DNA from: Thiomicrorhabdus sp041583835
GTDB taxonomy: Bacteria > Pseudomonadota > Gammaproteobacteria > Thiomicrospirales > Thiomicrospiraceae
NCBI RefSeq assembly: GCF_041583835.1
Contig: NZ_JBFHFC010000030.1
Span: 1 to 23,190, forward strand
Reading direction: 5' to 3'
DNA: 23,190 bases
Both the position numbers and the translations under genes were made by a program. The first letter of the stretch is position 1, and each line of letters starts with the position of its first letter. A model generated the notes under the pieces. It was not told the DNA's origin. It worked only from the letters and a program-made list of their open reading frames with translations, and did no database searches. This document shows positions 14,700 to 22,090 of the stretch, piece after piece.

Positions 14700-15896
14700 T
14701 TATTCACCGACTCCAAAGTTATCGACAACGTAGTCGATGTCCTTGTCGCCACGCCCCGATAGGTTAATCAGGATAGTGGAGCCCGGATTGGCTTGTGCAT
14801 GTTTCATTGCCCAGGCAACCGCATGCGAACTTTCCAAGGCAGGAATAATGCCTTCCAGACGGCAAAGCTGGTAAAAGGCATCCAGGGTTTCGTCGTCGGT
14901 GACCGCATGGTAGTTCACTTTACCGATGGTTTTCAGGTAAGAGTGTTCCGGTCCGACGCCCGGATAGTCCAAACCGGAAGCGATGGAGTGTACCGGTGCC
15001 GGATTACCTTCTTCGTCTTCCAGCAATAAACACTTGAAGCCGTGAATCATGCCGGGCTTGCCGTACGTCATGGTTGCCGAGTGTTCGCCCAGATTCGTTC
15101 CGCGTCCCAAAGGCTCAACGCCGTTAAGGCCGACATCCTCGTCGTCCATGAAACCGGCAAACATGCCCATCGCGTTAGAACCGCCGCCGACGCAGGCACC
15201 GACCTGATCCGGAAGTTCACCGGTCATTTCCAAGAATTGTTCTCGGGATTCGTGACCGACCACCGACTGGAAGTTACGTACCATCAATGGGAACGGATGC
15301 GGGCCGACGACGGAACCGATGGCAAACAGGGCGGTATCGGCTTGAGGAACGTAAGACTGGAAAGCCGAATCAACCGCTTCTTTCAAACTGCGACCACCAA
15401 AAGAAACCGGTACCACGGTGGCACCCATTAATTTCATGCGGGTAACGTTCGGCGCTTCTTTGGCGATGTCGATTTCACCCATGTGAATTTCGCACTCCAT
15501 TCCAAAATAGGCCGCGGCCGTCGCCAAAGCGACTCCGTGCTGTCCCGCACCGGTTTCGGCGATCAGCTTGGTTTTACCCATGTGTTTCGCCAATAAGGCT
15601 TCGGCCATGCAGTGATTCAGTTTGTGTGCACCCGAATGGTTAAGGTCTTCACGTTTTAGGTAGATGTGCGCGCCGTATTTTTTGCTCAAGTTATGTGCGT
15701 AGTAAACCGGGGTCGGGCGACCTTGATAATGTTTGCGGATGTATTTAAGTTCATTCAAGAAATCCGCCGAACGCCCTAATTCCATATAGGCTTTGTTGAT
15801 CTCTTCAAAGTGTGGAATCAGTTCGGGAGGTAAAAAAGCACCGCCAAAATCCCCAAAGTAACCTTCTTGATTGGGGAAGTTTTTTAAATAGGACAT
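14700..15896 (-). CDS. trpB: Tryptophan synthase beta chain (solitary, divergent)
   Basis: TrpB joins indole and serine to form tryptophan with pyridoxal phosphate. The 398-residue product has the usual N-terminal GDFGGAFLPPEL. The Schiff-base lysine is Lys92 in NHSGAHKLN and the catalytic glutamate is Glu114 in AETGAGQHG. The phosphate-binding GGGSNAMG and the C-terminal LSGRGDKD are also present, so it should be active. Several blocks depart from common TrpB1 wording: NHSGAHKLNHCMAEA instead of NHTGAHKINN, and HMGEIDIAKEAPNVTRMK instead of the usual ED-x-x-RQ-x-x-NV-x-RM form. No trpA or other trp gene is adjacent. AGGAG lies 8 nt before the ATG at 15896. A weak promoter, TTCAAT then TATTCT with 17-bp spacing, can be read upstream on the minus strand. 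Confidence 0.93.
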   Translation of the reverse strand: MSYLKNFPNQEGYFGDFGGAFLPPELIPHFEEINKAYMELGRSADFLNELKYIRKHYQGRPTPVYYAHNLSKKYGAHIYLKREDLNHSGAHKLNHCMAEALLAKHMGKTKLIAETGAGQHGVALATAAAYFGMECEIHMGEIDIAKEAPNVTRMKLMGATVVPVSFGGRSLKEAVDSAFQSYVPQADTALFAIGSVVGPHPFPLMVRNFQSVVGHESREQFLEMTGELPDQVGACVGGGSNAMGMFAGFMDDEDVGLNGVEPLGRGTNLGEHSATMTYGKPGMIHGFKCLLLEDEEGNPAPVHSIASGLDYPGVGPEHSYLKTIGKVNYHAVTDDETLDAFYQLCRLEGIIPALESSHAVAWAMKHAQANPGSTILINLSGRGDKDIDYVVDNFGVGE

Positions 15897-16576
15897 TCGT
15901 CAATTCTCCTGTGATTATTAGTTTTTTTCGCATCACTAAGAATACACCGAATTGTTACGTGATTGAACCTTCAGTGTTCGAAAATGTAGGTATACAAGGG
16001 GCAGTTAAGGGGGAGTAAGCGGTGGATGATCTTTGAATTGGTTTCTTGAGGTGATTCATGAAGTCAAACGGTGACGAAAATTAACCGGTTTTTTTAAATT
16101 CTAAGGGCAAGGATTCCGTTGGTTTTGTCTTTGGCGACAAATCCTCTCTTCTTTTTATCCCAATTTTTCTCAATTTGAGAGTGTTAATTTTTTTCAAGAC
16201 GTCTTAAGTTTTAGTCCGTGCTTTCTATGTGTCGTCAATTAATCCGTTTAAATACGTATTAAAATAGGTGGGTTTTGATCTTCTCAAAAAACAGGATTTT
16301 GATCCGAAAAGTTATTTTCAACTTTAAATTTCATTTTTTTCAAAAAAAACTTTCGCGTTTAAAACCAAATTGAGCTCTGTATGAGGTCAAGGATGGATGG
16401 GCTGTAAAAGCCTTTATTTTCAAGGCTTAAGGAAGTTTATTGGAACTCTGTTTTTCTTTATTCATAGAGAATCTTCAATAAATTCTATCGTTTCTTTCAA
16501 TTAGTCAATAGACCGTTAACTTTCCTAAGATTGCACTCGAATTCAATTCAACTCCCAAATAAAGGAGAGCATTTTT
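15897..16576. promoter_or_regulatory. Long AT-rich control region upstream of the carboxysome operon
   Basis: About 680 bp without a credible gene. Visible elements are an AGGATT...AATCCT hairpin (16110-16145) with an inner TGTC/GACA stem, and a dyad TCTCAA-T-TTGAGA (16168-16180). Two 10-bp palindromes follow, AAGACGTCTT (16196-16205) and AATACGTATT (16251-16260). Alternating TTTTGA and TCAAAA half-sites occupy 16273-16302. A stem AAGCCTT/AAGGCTT spans 16408-16428. A weak sigma-70-like pair, TAGTCA (16502-16507) and TAAGAT (16526-16531), spacing 18, would start cbbL mRNA near 16538. Two dyads fit the T-N11-A spacing of LysR-type regulators, the family that includes CbbR. Which factor binds is unknown. 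Confidence 0.5.
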
Positions 16577-17992
16577 ATGGCAAGTAAAACGTTTGATGCT
16601 GGTGTACAAGATTACCAGCTGACATATTGGACACCGGACTACACTCCTCTAGATACAGATCTATTGGCTTGTTTCAAAGTTGTCCCTCAAGAGGGTGTTC
16701 CGCGTGAAGAGGCCGCTGCGGCGGTTGCAGCAGAATCATCAACCGGTACTTGGACCACCGTTTGGACTGACTTGTTGACAGACATGGAGTTCTACAAAGG
16801 TCGTGCATACCGAATCGAAGACGTACCTGGTGATAAGAACGCATTTTACGCATTTATCGCTTACCCGCTAGACCTTTTTGAAGAAGGTTCCGTGGTTAAC
16901 GTACTGACTTCTTTGGTTGGTAACGTATTCGGGTTCAAGGCGGTTCGTTCACTACGTTTGGAAGATATCCGTTTCCCGATCGCGTTCATCAAAACCTGTG
17001 GTGGTCCACCGGCAGGGATTCAGGTAGAGCGTGACAAGTTGAACAAGTACGGTCGTCCTATGTTGGGTTGTACGATCAAGCCGAAACTGGGTCTATCTGC
17101 CAAGAACTACGGTCGTGCGGTTTACGAGTGTCTTCGTGGTGGTCTGGATTTGACCAAGGATGACGAGAACATCAACTCGCAACCATTCCAACGCTGGCAG
17201 AACCGTTTCGAGTTCGTTGCGGAAGCGGTAGACAAAGCAACGGCGGAAACCGGTGAGCGTAAAGGTCACTATTTGAACGTAACCGCTGGGACGGTTGAAG
17301 AGATGTTGAAGCGTGCCGAGTTCGCTAAAGAACTAGGTCAGCCGATCATCATGCACGACTTCCTGACAGCCGGTTTCACTGCTAACACGACTTTGGCTAA
17401 CTGGTGTCGTGACAATGGTATGTTGCTGCACATCCACCGTGCGATGCACGCCGTAATCGACCGTAACCCTAACCACGGTATCCACTTCCGCGTATTGGCC
17501 AAGTGTCTACGTCTATCCGGTGGTGACCACCTGCATACAGGTACGGTTGTCGGTAAGTTGGAAGGTGACCGTGCTTCTACGCTAGGTTTCGTTGACCAGC
17601 TTCGTGAATCATTCGTTCCTGAAGACCGTTCGCGTGGTGTGTTCTTCGATCAGGACTGGGGTTCAATGCCGGGTGTTATGGCGGTTGCTTCCGGTGGTAT
17701 CCACGTATGGCACATGCCTGCACTGGTTAACATCTTCGGTGACGATTCCGTTCTTCAGTTCGGTGGTGGTACGCAAGGTCACCCAGGCGGTAACGCAGCG
17801 GGTGCAGCGGCAAACCGTGTGGCTCTGGAAGCGTGTGTTAAAGCACGTAACGAAGGTCGTGACCTGGAAAGAGAAGGTGGAGACATCTTGAGAGACGCTG
17901 CCCGTAACAGCAAGGAATTGGCCGTGGCTCTGGACACTTGGAAAGAGATCAAGTTCGAATTCGATACCGTTGACAAATTGGATGTGGGCTAA
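16577..17992 (+). CDS. cbbL: RubisCO form I large subunit, carboxysomal (form IA)
   Basis: CbbL carries the active site that fixes CO2 onto ribulose 1,5-bisphosphate in the Calvin cycle; with CbbS it forms the L8S8 enzyme packed inside the carboxysome. The 471-residue protein has Lys168 in TIKPKLG, the carbamylated Lys194 in DLTKDDEN and loop-6 Lys327 in VVGKLEGD. These correspond to spinach Lys175, Lys201 and Lys334. HIHRAMHAVIDR and the GGGTQGHPGGNAAGA phosphate loop are intact. Proteobacterial form IA wording and the downstream cso genes mark it as carboxysomal. AAGGAG lies 9 nt before the ATG at 16577. It is the first gene of the operon. Residue 72 is Phe (in DMEFYKGRAY), at a position known to contact CsoS2 in Halothiobacillus. 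Confidence 0.99.
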   Translation: MASKTFDAGVQDYQLTYWTPDYTPLDTDLLACFKVVPQEGVPREEAAAAVAAESSTGTWTTVWTDLLTDMEFYKGRAYRIEDVPGDKNAFYAFIAYPLDLFEEGSVVNVLTSLVGNVFGFKAVRSLRLEDIRFPIAFIKTCGGPPAGIQVERDKLNKYGRPMLGCTIKPKLGLSAKNYGRAVYECLRGGLDLTKDDENINSQPFQRWQNRFEFVAEAVDKATAETGERKGHYLNVTAGTVEEMLKRAEFAKELGQPIIMHDFLTAGFTANTTLANWCRDNGMLLHIHRAMHAVIDRNPNHGIHFRVLAKCLRLSGGDHLHTGTVVGKLEGDRASTLGFVDQLRESFVPEDRSRGVFFDQDWGSMPGVMAVASGGIHVWHMPALVNIFGDDSVLQFGGGTQGHPGGNAAGAAANRVALEACVKARNEGRDLEREGGDILRDAARNSKELAVALDTWKEIKFEFDTVDKLDVG

Positions 17993-18041
17993 GTTCTCGC
18001 CCCCCATTTTGAATGAATCCTAACAGAATAAGGAGATAAAG

Positions 18042-18383
18042 ATGTCAATGCAAACAGATGATTACCGTACACAGTATACGCTGGAAACATTCTCGTTCCT
18101 TCCAGAACTGACGGCTGACGAAGTTTACGATCAAATCGTTTACATCATCAACCAAGGATGGACACCGGCTTTAGAGCACGAGGCGCCTGAAAACGCTTCG
18201 GCACATTACTGGGGTATGTGGAAGTTGCCATTGTTTGGTACTCGTGATCCAAACGAGGTTTTGGCAGAGCTGGACGCATGCCGTCAAGCTTACCCAAATC
18301 ACTTGATTCGTTTGATCGGTTATGACAACTACACTCAGTGTCAAGGACACAACTTTGTAGTTTACCGTCCTCGCGGAATGTAA
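18042..18383 (+). CDS. cbbS: RubisCO form I small subunit, carboxysomal
   Basis: CbbS caps both ends of the L8 core and contributes to stability, activity and CsoS2 binding. The 113-residue protein shows the family sequence in order: YETFSFLP-type N-terminus (LETFSFLPELTADEVYDQI), the GWTPALEHE strand, YWGMWKLPLFG, and NHLIRLIGYDNYTQCQGHNFVVYRP at the end. AAGGAG lies 7 nt before the ATG at 18042. The 49-bp gap from cbbL shows no hairpin. Length matches carboxysomal small subunits (about 110). Confidence 0.98.
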   Translation: MSMQTDDYRTQYTLETFSFLPELTADEVYDQIVYIINQGWTPALEHEAPENASAHYWGMWKLPLFGTRDPNEVLAELDACRQAYPNHLIRLIGYDNYTQCQGHNFVVYRPRGM

Positions 18384-18392
18384 TCCGCAAGG

Positions 18393-18425
18393 ATAACGAA
18401 CGAATAACGAGTGATTAACGAGTCA
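18393..18425 (+). repeat. Three tandem 11-bp direct repeats between cbbS and csoS2
   Basis: Three consecutive 11-bp units, ATAACGAACGA (18393-18403), ATAACGAGTGA (18404-18414) and TTAACGAGTCA (18415-18425), share the core TAACGA. They fill half of the 67-bp cbbS-csoS2 gap and end 12 nt before the AGGAGG ribosome-binding site of csoS2. The spacing is close to one helical turn of DNA. Function is unknown: a regulator site, an RNA-level element or chance slippage are all possible. Confidence 0.7.
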
Positions 18426-18450
18426 TAAAGACGAAATAGGAGGCTTTAGC

Positions 18451-20442
18451 ATGAGTGCAAACAATGCTCAAAGTGGTCGAGCCGCAGCCATTGCGCGCCG
18501 CAAAGCACAGGTGAATGGAAAAGGTGTTCAAGCATCGTCTGCTCCGGCAGCAGTGCGTCAGCCGGCACCGGCTTCTGAACCTGTCGTGGCGACAACTCCT
18601 GCGCCTTCACAGCCGTCTCGTCCTCGTCGTGAAGTCTCTGCTGCAGCGGCGCCGTCTCCGGCGTCGGCAGCGGGACGTAATGCGGCGAAAATGAAGAGGC
18701 AGCAGCAGAAGGTTGGGAAAAGTGCAGCGGACGCGGCAAAGCCAATGCCTCACCCTAAGGCAAAAGCAAAGCAGAAATCCGAAGAGCCGATTGTCGAACC
18801 TCGTCAAGCAAAAGCGAGTAAGCAGGTTGCAAGACAAGATCGTCGAACAGCGGTGAAACCCGAAGTTGCGGTGCAGTCTAGCGGTCGACTTCAATCGAAG
18901 GCGTATCGTCAGGCACAAGCTAAAGGTAAGGTTGGACAAACTGCGTTTAAGTCTAAAGGCGGTAGTCAGTCAGGTGCCAAAGCGAAATTAGCCAACCCGG
19001 ATGCTTCGACACGCGAAATTGCCAGACAAGTTCGCGCAGAGAAATGTTCAAGAGGCAAAGTCTGTTCAACAGGCGCTTCGCGCCCCACTCGTCCACCAAG
19101 AAATTCGACCTTACCTCAAAAAGTAGGTGAGTCCGAAACCCTAAGTGGTCAAACCGTTTCCGGCACACAAGTCGGACAGGGTGAAAAGAAAATGACCGGT
19201 GCCGAAACCGGTGCATGTCAGTTGGTCAGTGGTACCGAGTATTTAGGTGCGGAAGAGTTCAACAAAAACTGTGGTACTCAACCGTCCGCTAAACCGGCGA
19301 AGGTGACGCAAACACAGACTACTCGTGGTCTAAGTATCAGCGGAACTTCAGTGGGGCGTGCAGAGAAGATGACAGGTAATGAAACGGGGACATGTTCCGC
19401 CATTACCGGTACGGATTATCTGCCGGCGGATCAAAGCCAGATTTACTGTGGTGCTACGCCGACTAAGGCGAAACAAAACGGATTTTCGGTGATGTCGCAA
19501 CCGTCACAAAAAAGTGGCGACAAGATCACCGGCGGTGATAGCCGACGGTCTCAATCGACAACGATTAAGCCGAAAAACCAGGATAAAAGCAAAGCGCCAA
19601 AGAAGGTGATGCCTTCTCAAACGGCCAAAGGTAATACGACGACGGGCACCCAAGTGGGGCGCCAGGAAGCGGTAACCGGCGGTGATAAGGGGGCTTGTCA
19701 GTCCGTAACCGGTACCGGTTATCAGGGCTACGAAGAAGTGAAGGCTTGCGGTAAGCCGATGACGGAAACCGCTACCAAAGTGACGGCTTCGGGAACCGGC
19801 GGCGGACAGAAAGTGACCGGCGATCGCAGCGGCGGCTATTACGGCCTGACCGGGGCGGAAGCGGGTGATTGTAAAGCCGTAACCGGGACCCCTTATATCG
19901 GTAACGAGCAATTTCAATTTTGTTCAAAAGACGAACAGATTGAAGTTCAAGTTCGCCAGCGTCAGGGCAATAACCCAGCCATTTCAGGGGTCCAACCAGG
20001 ACTTGTGGGATTGACGGGGGCTCAAAAAGGGGCTTGTGAATTGGTTACGGGAACGCATTATCAAGGCGCGGATCAAACATCGATGGTGTGTGACACCATC
20101 AATGCGGCTGCACCAGGAGAGTCTGACTTTCCGATGATGATGGGACAGCCTCAAGTCCAAGTTCAAGCGGCACCGATGAGTGTTTCCGAACCCGTAGTGG
20201 AGCAGGGATCACGTATCACCGGTGACGGTTGGGACAGAGGTTCTAAAGTAACCGGAACCGACGGCCCTTGGGCGGCACAGCGAAACGCTTCGGTTCGCGG
20301 TGCGACAAGACGGCCACCAATGGGGGCGACTCAGTTTACCCCGGGTGCCATGTCGGAAGTACCAATGAGTCCGATTACCGGATCGTCCGGGAATACGGAA
20401 ACAGGCGCGAAAGTGACGCTGTCAGGCGGCGCGAGAGCGTAA
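18451..20442 (+). CDS. csoS2: Carboxysome assembly scaffold CsoS2
   Basis: CsoS2 is the disordered scaffold that binds RubisCO through its N-terminus and the shell through its middle and C-terminal regions. The 663-residue protein has four N-repeats with the (S/A)GR...GK helix pattern, at about residues 8-24, 74-90, 144-160 and 186-203. They are separated by Ala/Pro/Lys/Arg-rich linkers. M-type repeats follow at about 222-275, 284-334 and 385-434, and two more repeats at 442-491 and 505-547. Each has VTG/ITG tripeptides, an I(V)TGTxY motif and a cysteine pair: 256/274, 315/333, 416/433, 474/491 and 529/547. The C-terminal domain (about 580-663) has VTGTDGPWA, ITGSSGNTETG and a terminal SGGARA. 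It is much shorter than Halothiobacillus CsoS2 (about 870). AGGAGG lies 8 nt before the ATG. Confidence 0.97.
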   Translation: MSANNAQSGRAAAIARRKAQVNGKGVQASSAPAAVRQPAPASEPVVATTPAPSQPSRPRREVSAAAAPSPASAAGRNAAKMKRQQQKVGKSAADAAKPMPHPKAKAKQKSEEPIVEPRQAKASKQVARQDRRTAVKPEVAVQSSGRLQSKAYRQAQAKGKVGQTAFKSKGGSQSGAKAKLANPDASTREIARQVRAEKCSRGKVCSTGASRPTRPPRNSTLPQKVGESETLSGQTVSGTQVGQGEKKMTGAETGACQLVSGTEYLGAEEFNKNCGTQPSAKPAKVTQTQTTRGLSISGTSVGRAEKMTGNETGTCSAITGTDYLPADQSQIYCGATPTKAKQNGFSVMSQPSQKSGDKITGGDSRRSQSTTIKPKNQDKSKAPKKVMPSQTAKGNTTTGTQVGRQEAVTGGDKGACQSVTGTGYQGYEEVKACGKPMTETATKVTASGTGGGQKVTGDRSGGYYGLTGAEAGDCKAVTGTPYIGNEQFQFCSKDEQIEVQVRQRQGNNPAISGVQPGLVGLTGAQKGACELVTGTHYQGADQTSMVCDTINAAAPGESDFPMMMGQPQVQVQAAPMSVSEPVVEQGSRITGDGWDRGSKVTGTDGPWAAQRNASVRGATRRPPMGATQFTPGAMSEVPMSPITGSSGNTETGAKVTLSGGARA

Positions 20443-20482
20443 ACAAAACTAGCTGGAAAGTAACTGAATATTGGGTGTTTTG

Positions 20483-22075
20483 ATGAATCGTTTAAAGAAA
20501 AATCATCGTCAAAAGTCATTGTTTTGGAAGCCGATTGCGCCAAACCGTAACTGGCAGCCACAAAATCCGACTGCTCATGGAGAGGCTGCCGGTCAGGATG
20601 GAATGTCGAAAGACATTGAATCCGGTCAGGTTCAAGCGGTTCCGGCAATGACGACCACTCATGCTTTGGTTGATCCAACTCAAAATGAAAGATTGCGCCG
20701 GTACGAAGTGGATATCAAATCCCGCTTCGATGATATCGAAGGGGTTTTGAAAGAGATTTTGACGAAGCGCGATCAAGTAAATTTTGTCAGTTGGGCTAAC
20801 CAGCAGTTATCTGCAAAGTTGGGTGTGAGATTATCGGAGCAGGATTGGCTGACTGGACTTGAGTTGCAAGCTCAATCCCAGAAAGGTTTTCAGGCTTTGT
20901 ATTCGAAAACCCTCTTTGCCCAATTTATGAAGATGTCGGAAGAGTTCTTCATTAAAGATCCGTTAGCGGGTCAACAAAAACAGGAAGCAGAGCGTATTTT
21001 TAGAGAAGCGGGTTTCCATGCGGTCGGAATTGCACCTTGTGCAGACGGACGTTTGGCGCATATTCTCAGCTACGTACTCCGTTTACCTTATGCCTTGGCA
21101 AGACGCAAGGCACATGCAGGCGTCATGTTCGATGTCAGCGAGAGTGTTCGAAACTGGGTATTTATCGAGCACACAAGATTTCGTGAAGGCCAGCCGAATT
21201 CGGCGGATGAACCGACACGATACTTAAAGATTGCGGTATATCATTTTTCCAAATCCGATCCGACCCATCAGGGTTGTGCGGCACACGGGAGTGATGACCA
21301 GAAAGCGGCGGCAGCGGCTTTACAAAAACTGAAAGATTTTAAACAAGCAATTGAGAACCGTTTTGGTTGCGGTTCCACGGTACAGACCCTGTTGTTGGGT
21401 TTGAATACCGACGACGACAGCATGAAAGTCCATATTCCGAATGAGGAAGGGCAAGTGTGTCTGAACCGTTATGTCGAAACCGACAAGTTGTATCAGGCAA
21501 CCGCTAATTTGTCGGCGATGGACGCCTGGCAACAGGTGGAGACGGCGGTTCGAACCAGCAACCTGGAAAAGGGTTCGACTGCGCCTCAACCGGAATTGGT
21601 CAAATTGATCAGCTGGTTGATCGGAAACAACTTTTCGCAGATTGCTTATGTAAACCAATATGAAAACGGCTGTTACCGGGATATCGGCCATGCAGAGCGC
21701 TTTATCGGAGTCGGTAACGGTTTCGAAGAAGTTCAGCTGCGTAACCTGAGTTACTACAGCTACCTCGATACCGTTGAGGAAGGGGTGAACGATGTGGATG
21801 TCGGTATCAAGATCTTTAAAGGCTTGAATGTCAAAAAAGGTTTGCCGATCCCGATCATCATCCGTTGCGACTACGACGGTCGCGTTCCCGGATCGAAAGA
21901 CCGGGCGGTGGCGAAAGCGGAACGGATCGAAAAGGCGATTCATAACCGTTATCAAGAGTTGGCGACGTCGGGATGGATTCAGACGCTGTTGACCTTGAGA
22001 GATAACACGGGTTGCCAGCCTGCCGAGACGGTGCAGGGATTGGCGGATGTTGACTTAAATAGAGCCTCGGCTTGA
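20483..22075 (+). CDS. csoSCA: Carboxysomal carbonic anhydrase CsoSCA (CsoS3)
   Basis: CsoSCA dehydrates bicarbonate to CO2 inside the carboxysome, next to RubisCO. The 530-residue protein is a divergent beta-class carbonic anhydrase. The zinc ligands are Cys186 (in APCADGR), His254 (in AVYHFS) and Cys265 (in GCAAHG), with the Asp188-Arg190 dyad. The His-Cys spacing of 11 equals that of the Halothiobacillus enzyme. The N-terminus (about 1-45) is basic and polar, as expected for the region that tethers the enzyme. The C-terminal part (DIGHAERFIGVGNGF, YLDTVEEGVNDVDVGIKIF) is the degenerate second half of the fold. I choose the ATG at 20483; the frame also opens at a TTG at 20471. Neither has a good Shine-Dalgarno. 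It lies 40 bp after csoS2. Confidence 0.97.
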   Translation: MNRLKKNHRQKSLFWKPIAPNRNWQPQNPTAHGEAAGQDGMSKDIESGQVQAVPAMTTTHALVDPTQNERLRRYEVDIKSRFDDIEGVLKEILTKRDQVNFVSWANQQLSAKLGVRLSEQDWLTGLELQAQSQKGFQALYSKTLFAQFMKMSEEFFIKDPLAGQQKQEAERIFREAGFHAVGIAPCADGRLAHILSYVLRLPYALARRKAHAGVMFDVSESVRNWVFIEHTRFREGQPNSADEPTRYLKIAVYHFSKSDPTHQGCAAHGSDDQKAAAAALQKLKDFKQAIENRFGCGSTVQTLLLGLNTDDDSMKVHIPNEEGQVCLNRYVETDKLYQATANLSAMDAWQQVETAVRTSNLEKGSTAPQPELVKLISWLIGNNFSQIAYVNQYENGCYRDIGHAERFIGVGNGFEEVQLRNLSYYSYLDTVEEGVNDVDVGIKIFKGLNVKKGLPIPIIIRCDYDGRVPGSKDRAVAKAERIEKAIHNRYQELATSGWIQTLLTLRDNTGCQPAETVQGLADVDLNRASA

Positions 22076-22090
22076 GACAGGAGGTAAACA

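Noticed and set aside
15812..16018. A 68-codon plus-strand frame across the trpB start and spacer
   Set aside because: It runs antisense over the N-terminal part of trpB and its promoter, has no ribosome-binding site and a composition unlike a protein.
16007..16084. Two very short frames after purine-rich tracts (ATG at 16026, 7 codons; ATG at 16059, 8 codons), considered as leader peptides
   Set aside because: There is no amino-acid bias suggesting attenuation (no runs of Trp, His or similar), no paired antiterminator/terminator hairpins follow, and such short frames are common by chance.
16081..16097. AACCGGTT followed by a T-run, considered as a terminator
   Set aside because: The 8-bp palindrome has no loop and so cannot form a stable RNA hairpin of the required kind.
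16439..16468. TTGGAACTC considered as a sigma-54 -24 element upstream of cbbL
   Set aside because: The matching -12 GC dinucleotide is missing at the required spacing.
19501..19520. A run of six A residues then G in csoS2, considered as a programmed frameshift site because Halothiobacillus CsoS2 is made in two forms by frameshifting
   Set aside because: The A AAA AAG heptamer is not in the zero-frame phase needed for -1 slippage (codons are CAA AAA AGT), and I saw no clear downstream stimulatory stem. I found no other X XXY YYZ heptamer in phase in the repeat region by eye.
21320..21955. A 211-codon open frame antisense to csoSCA
   Set aside because: It lies within a certain gene and its sequence shows no domain or conserved motif that I can recognise.
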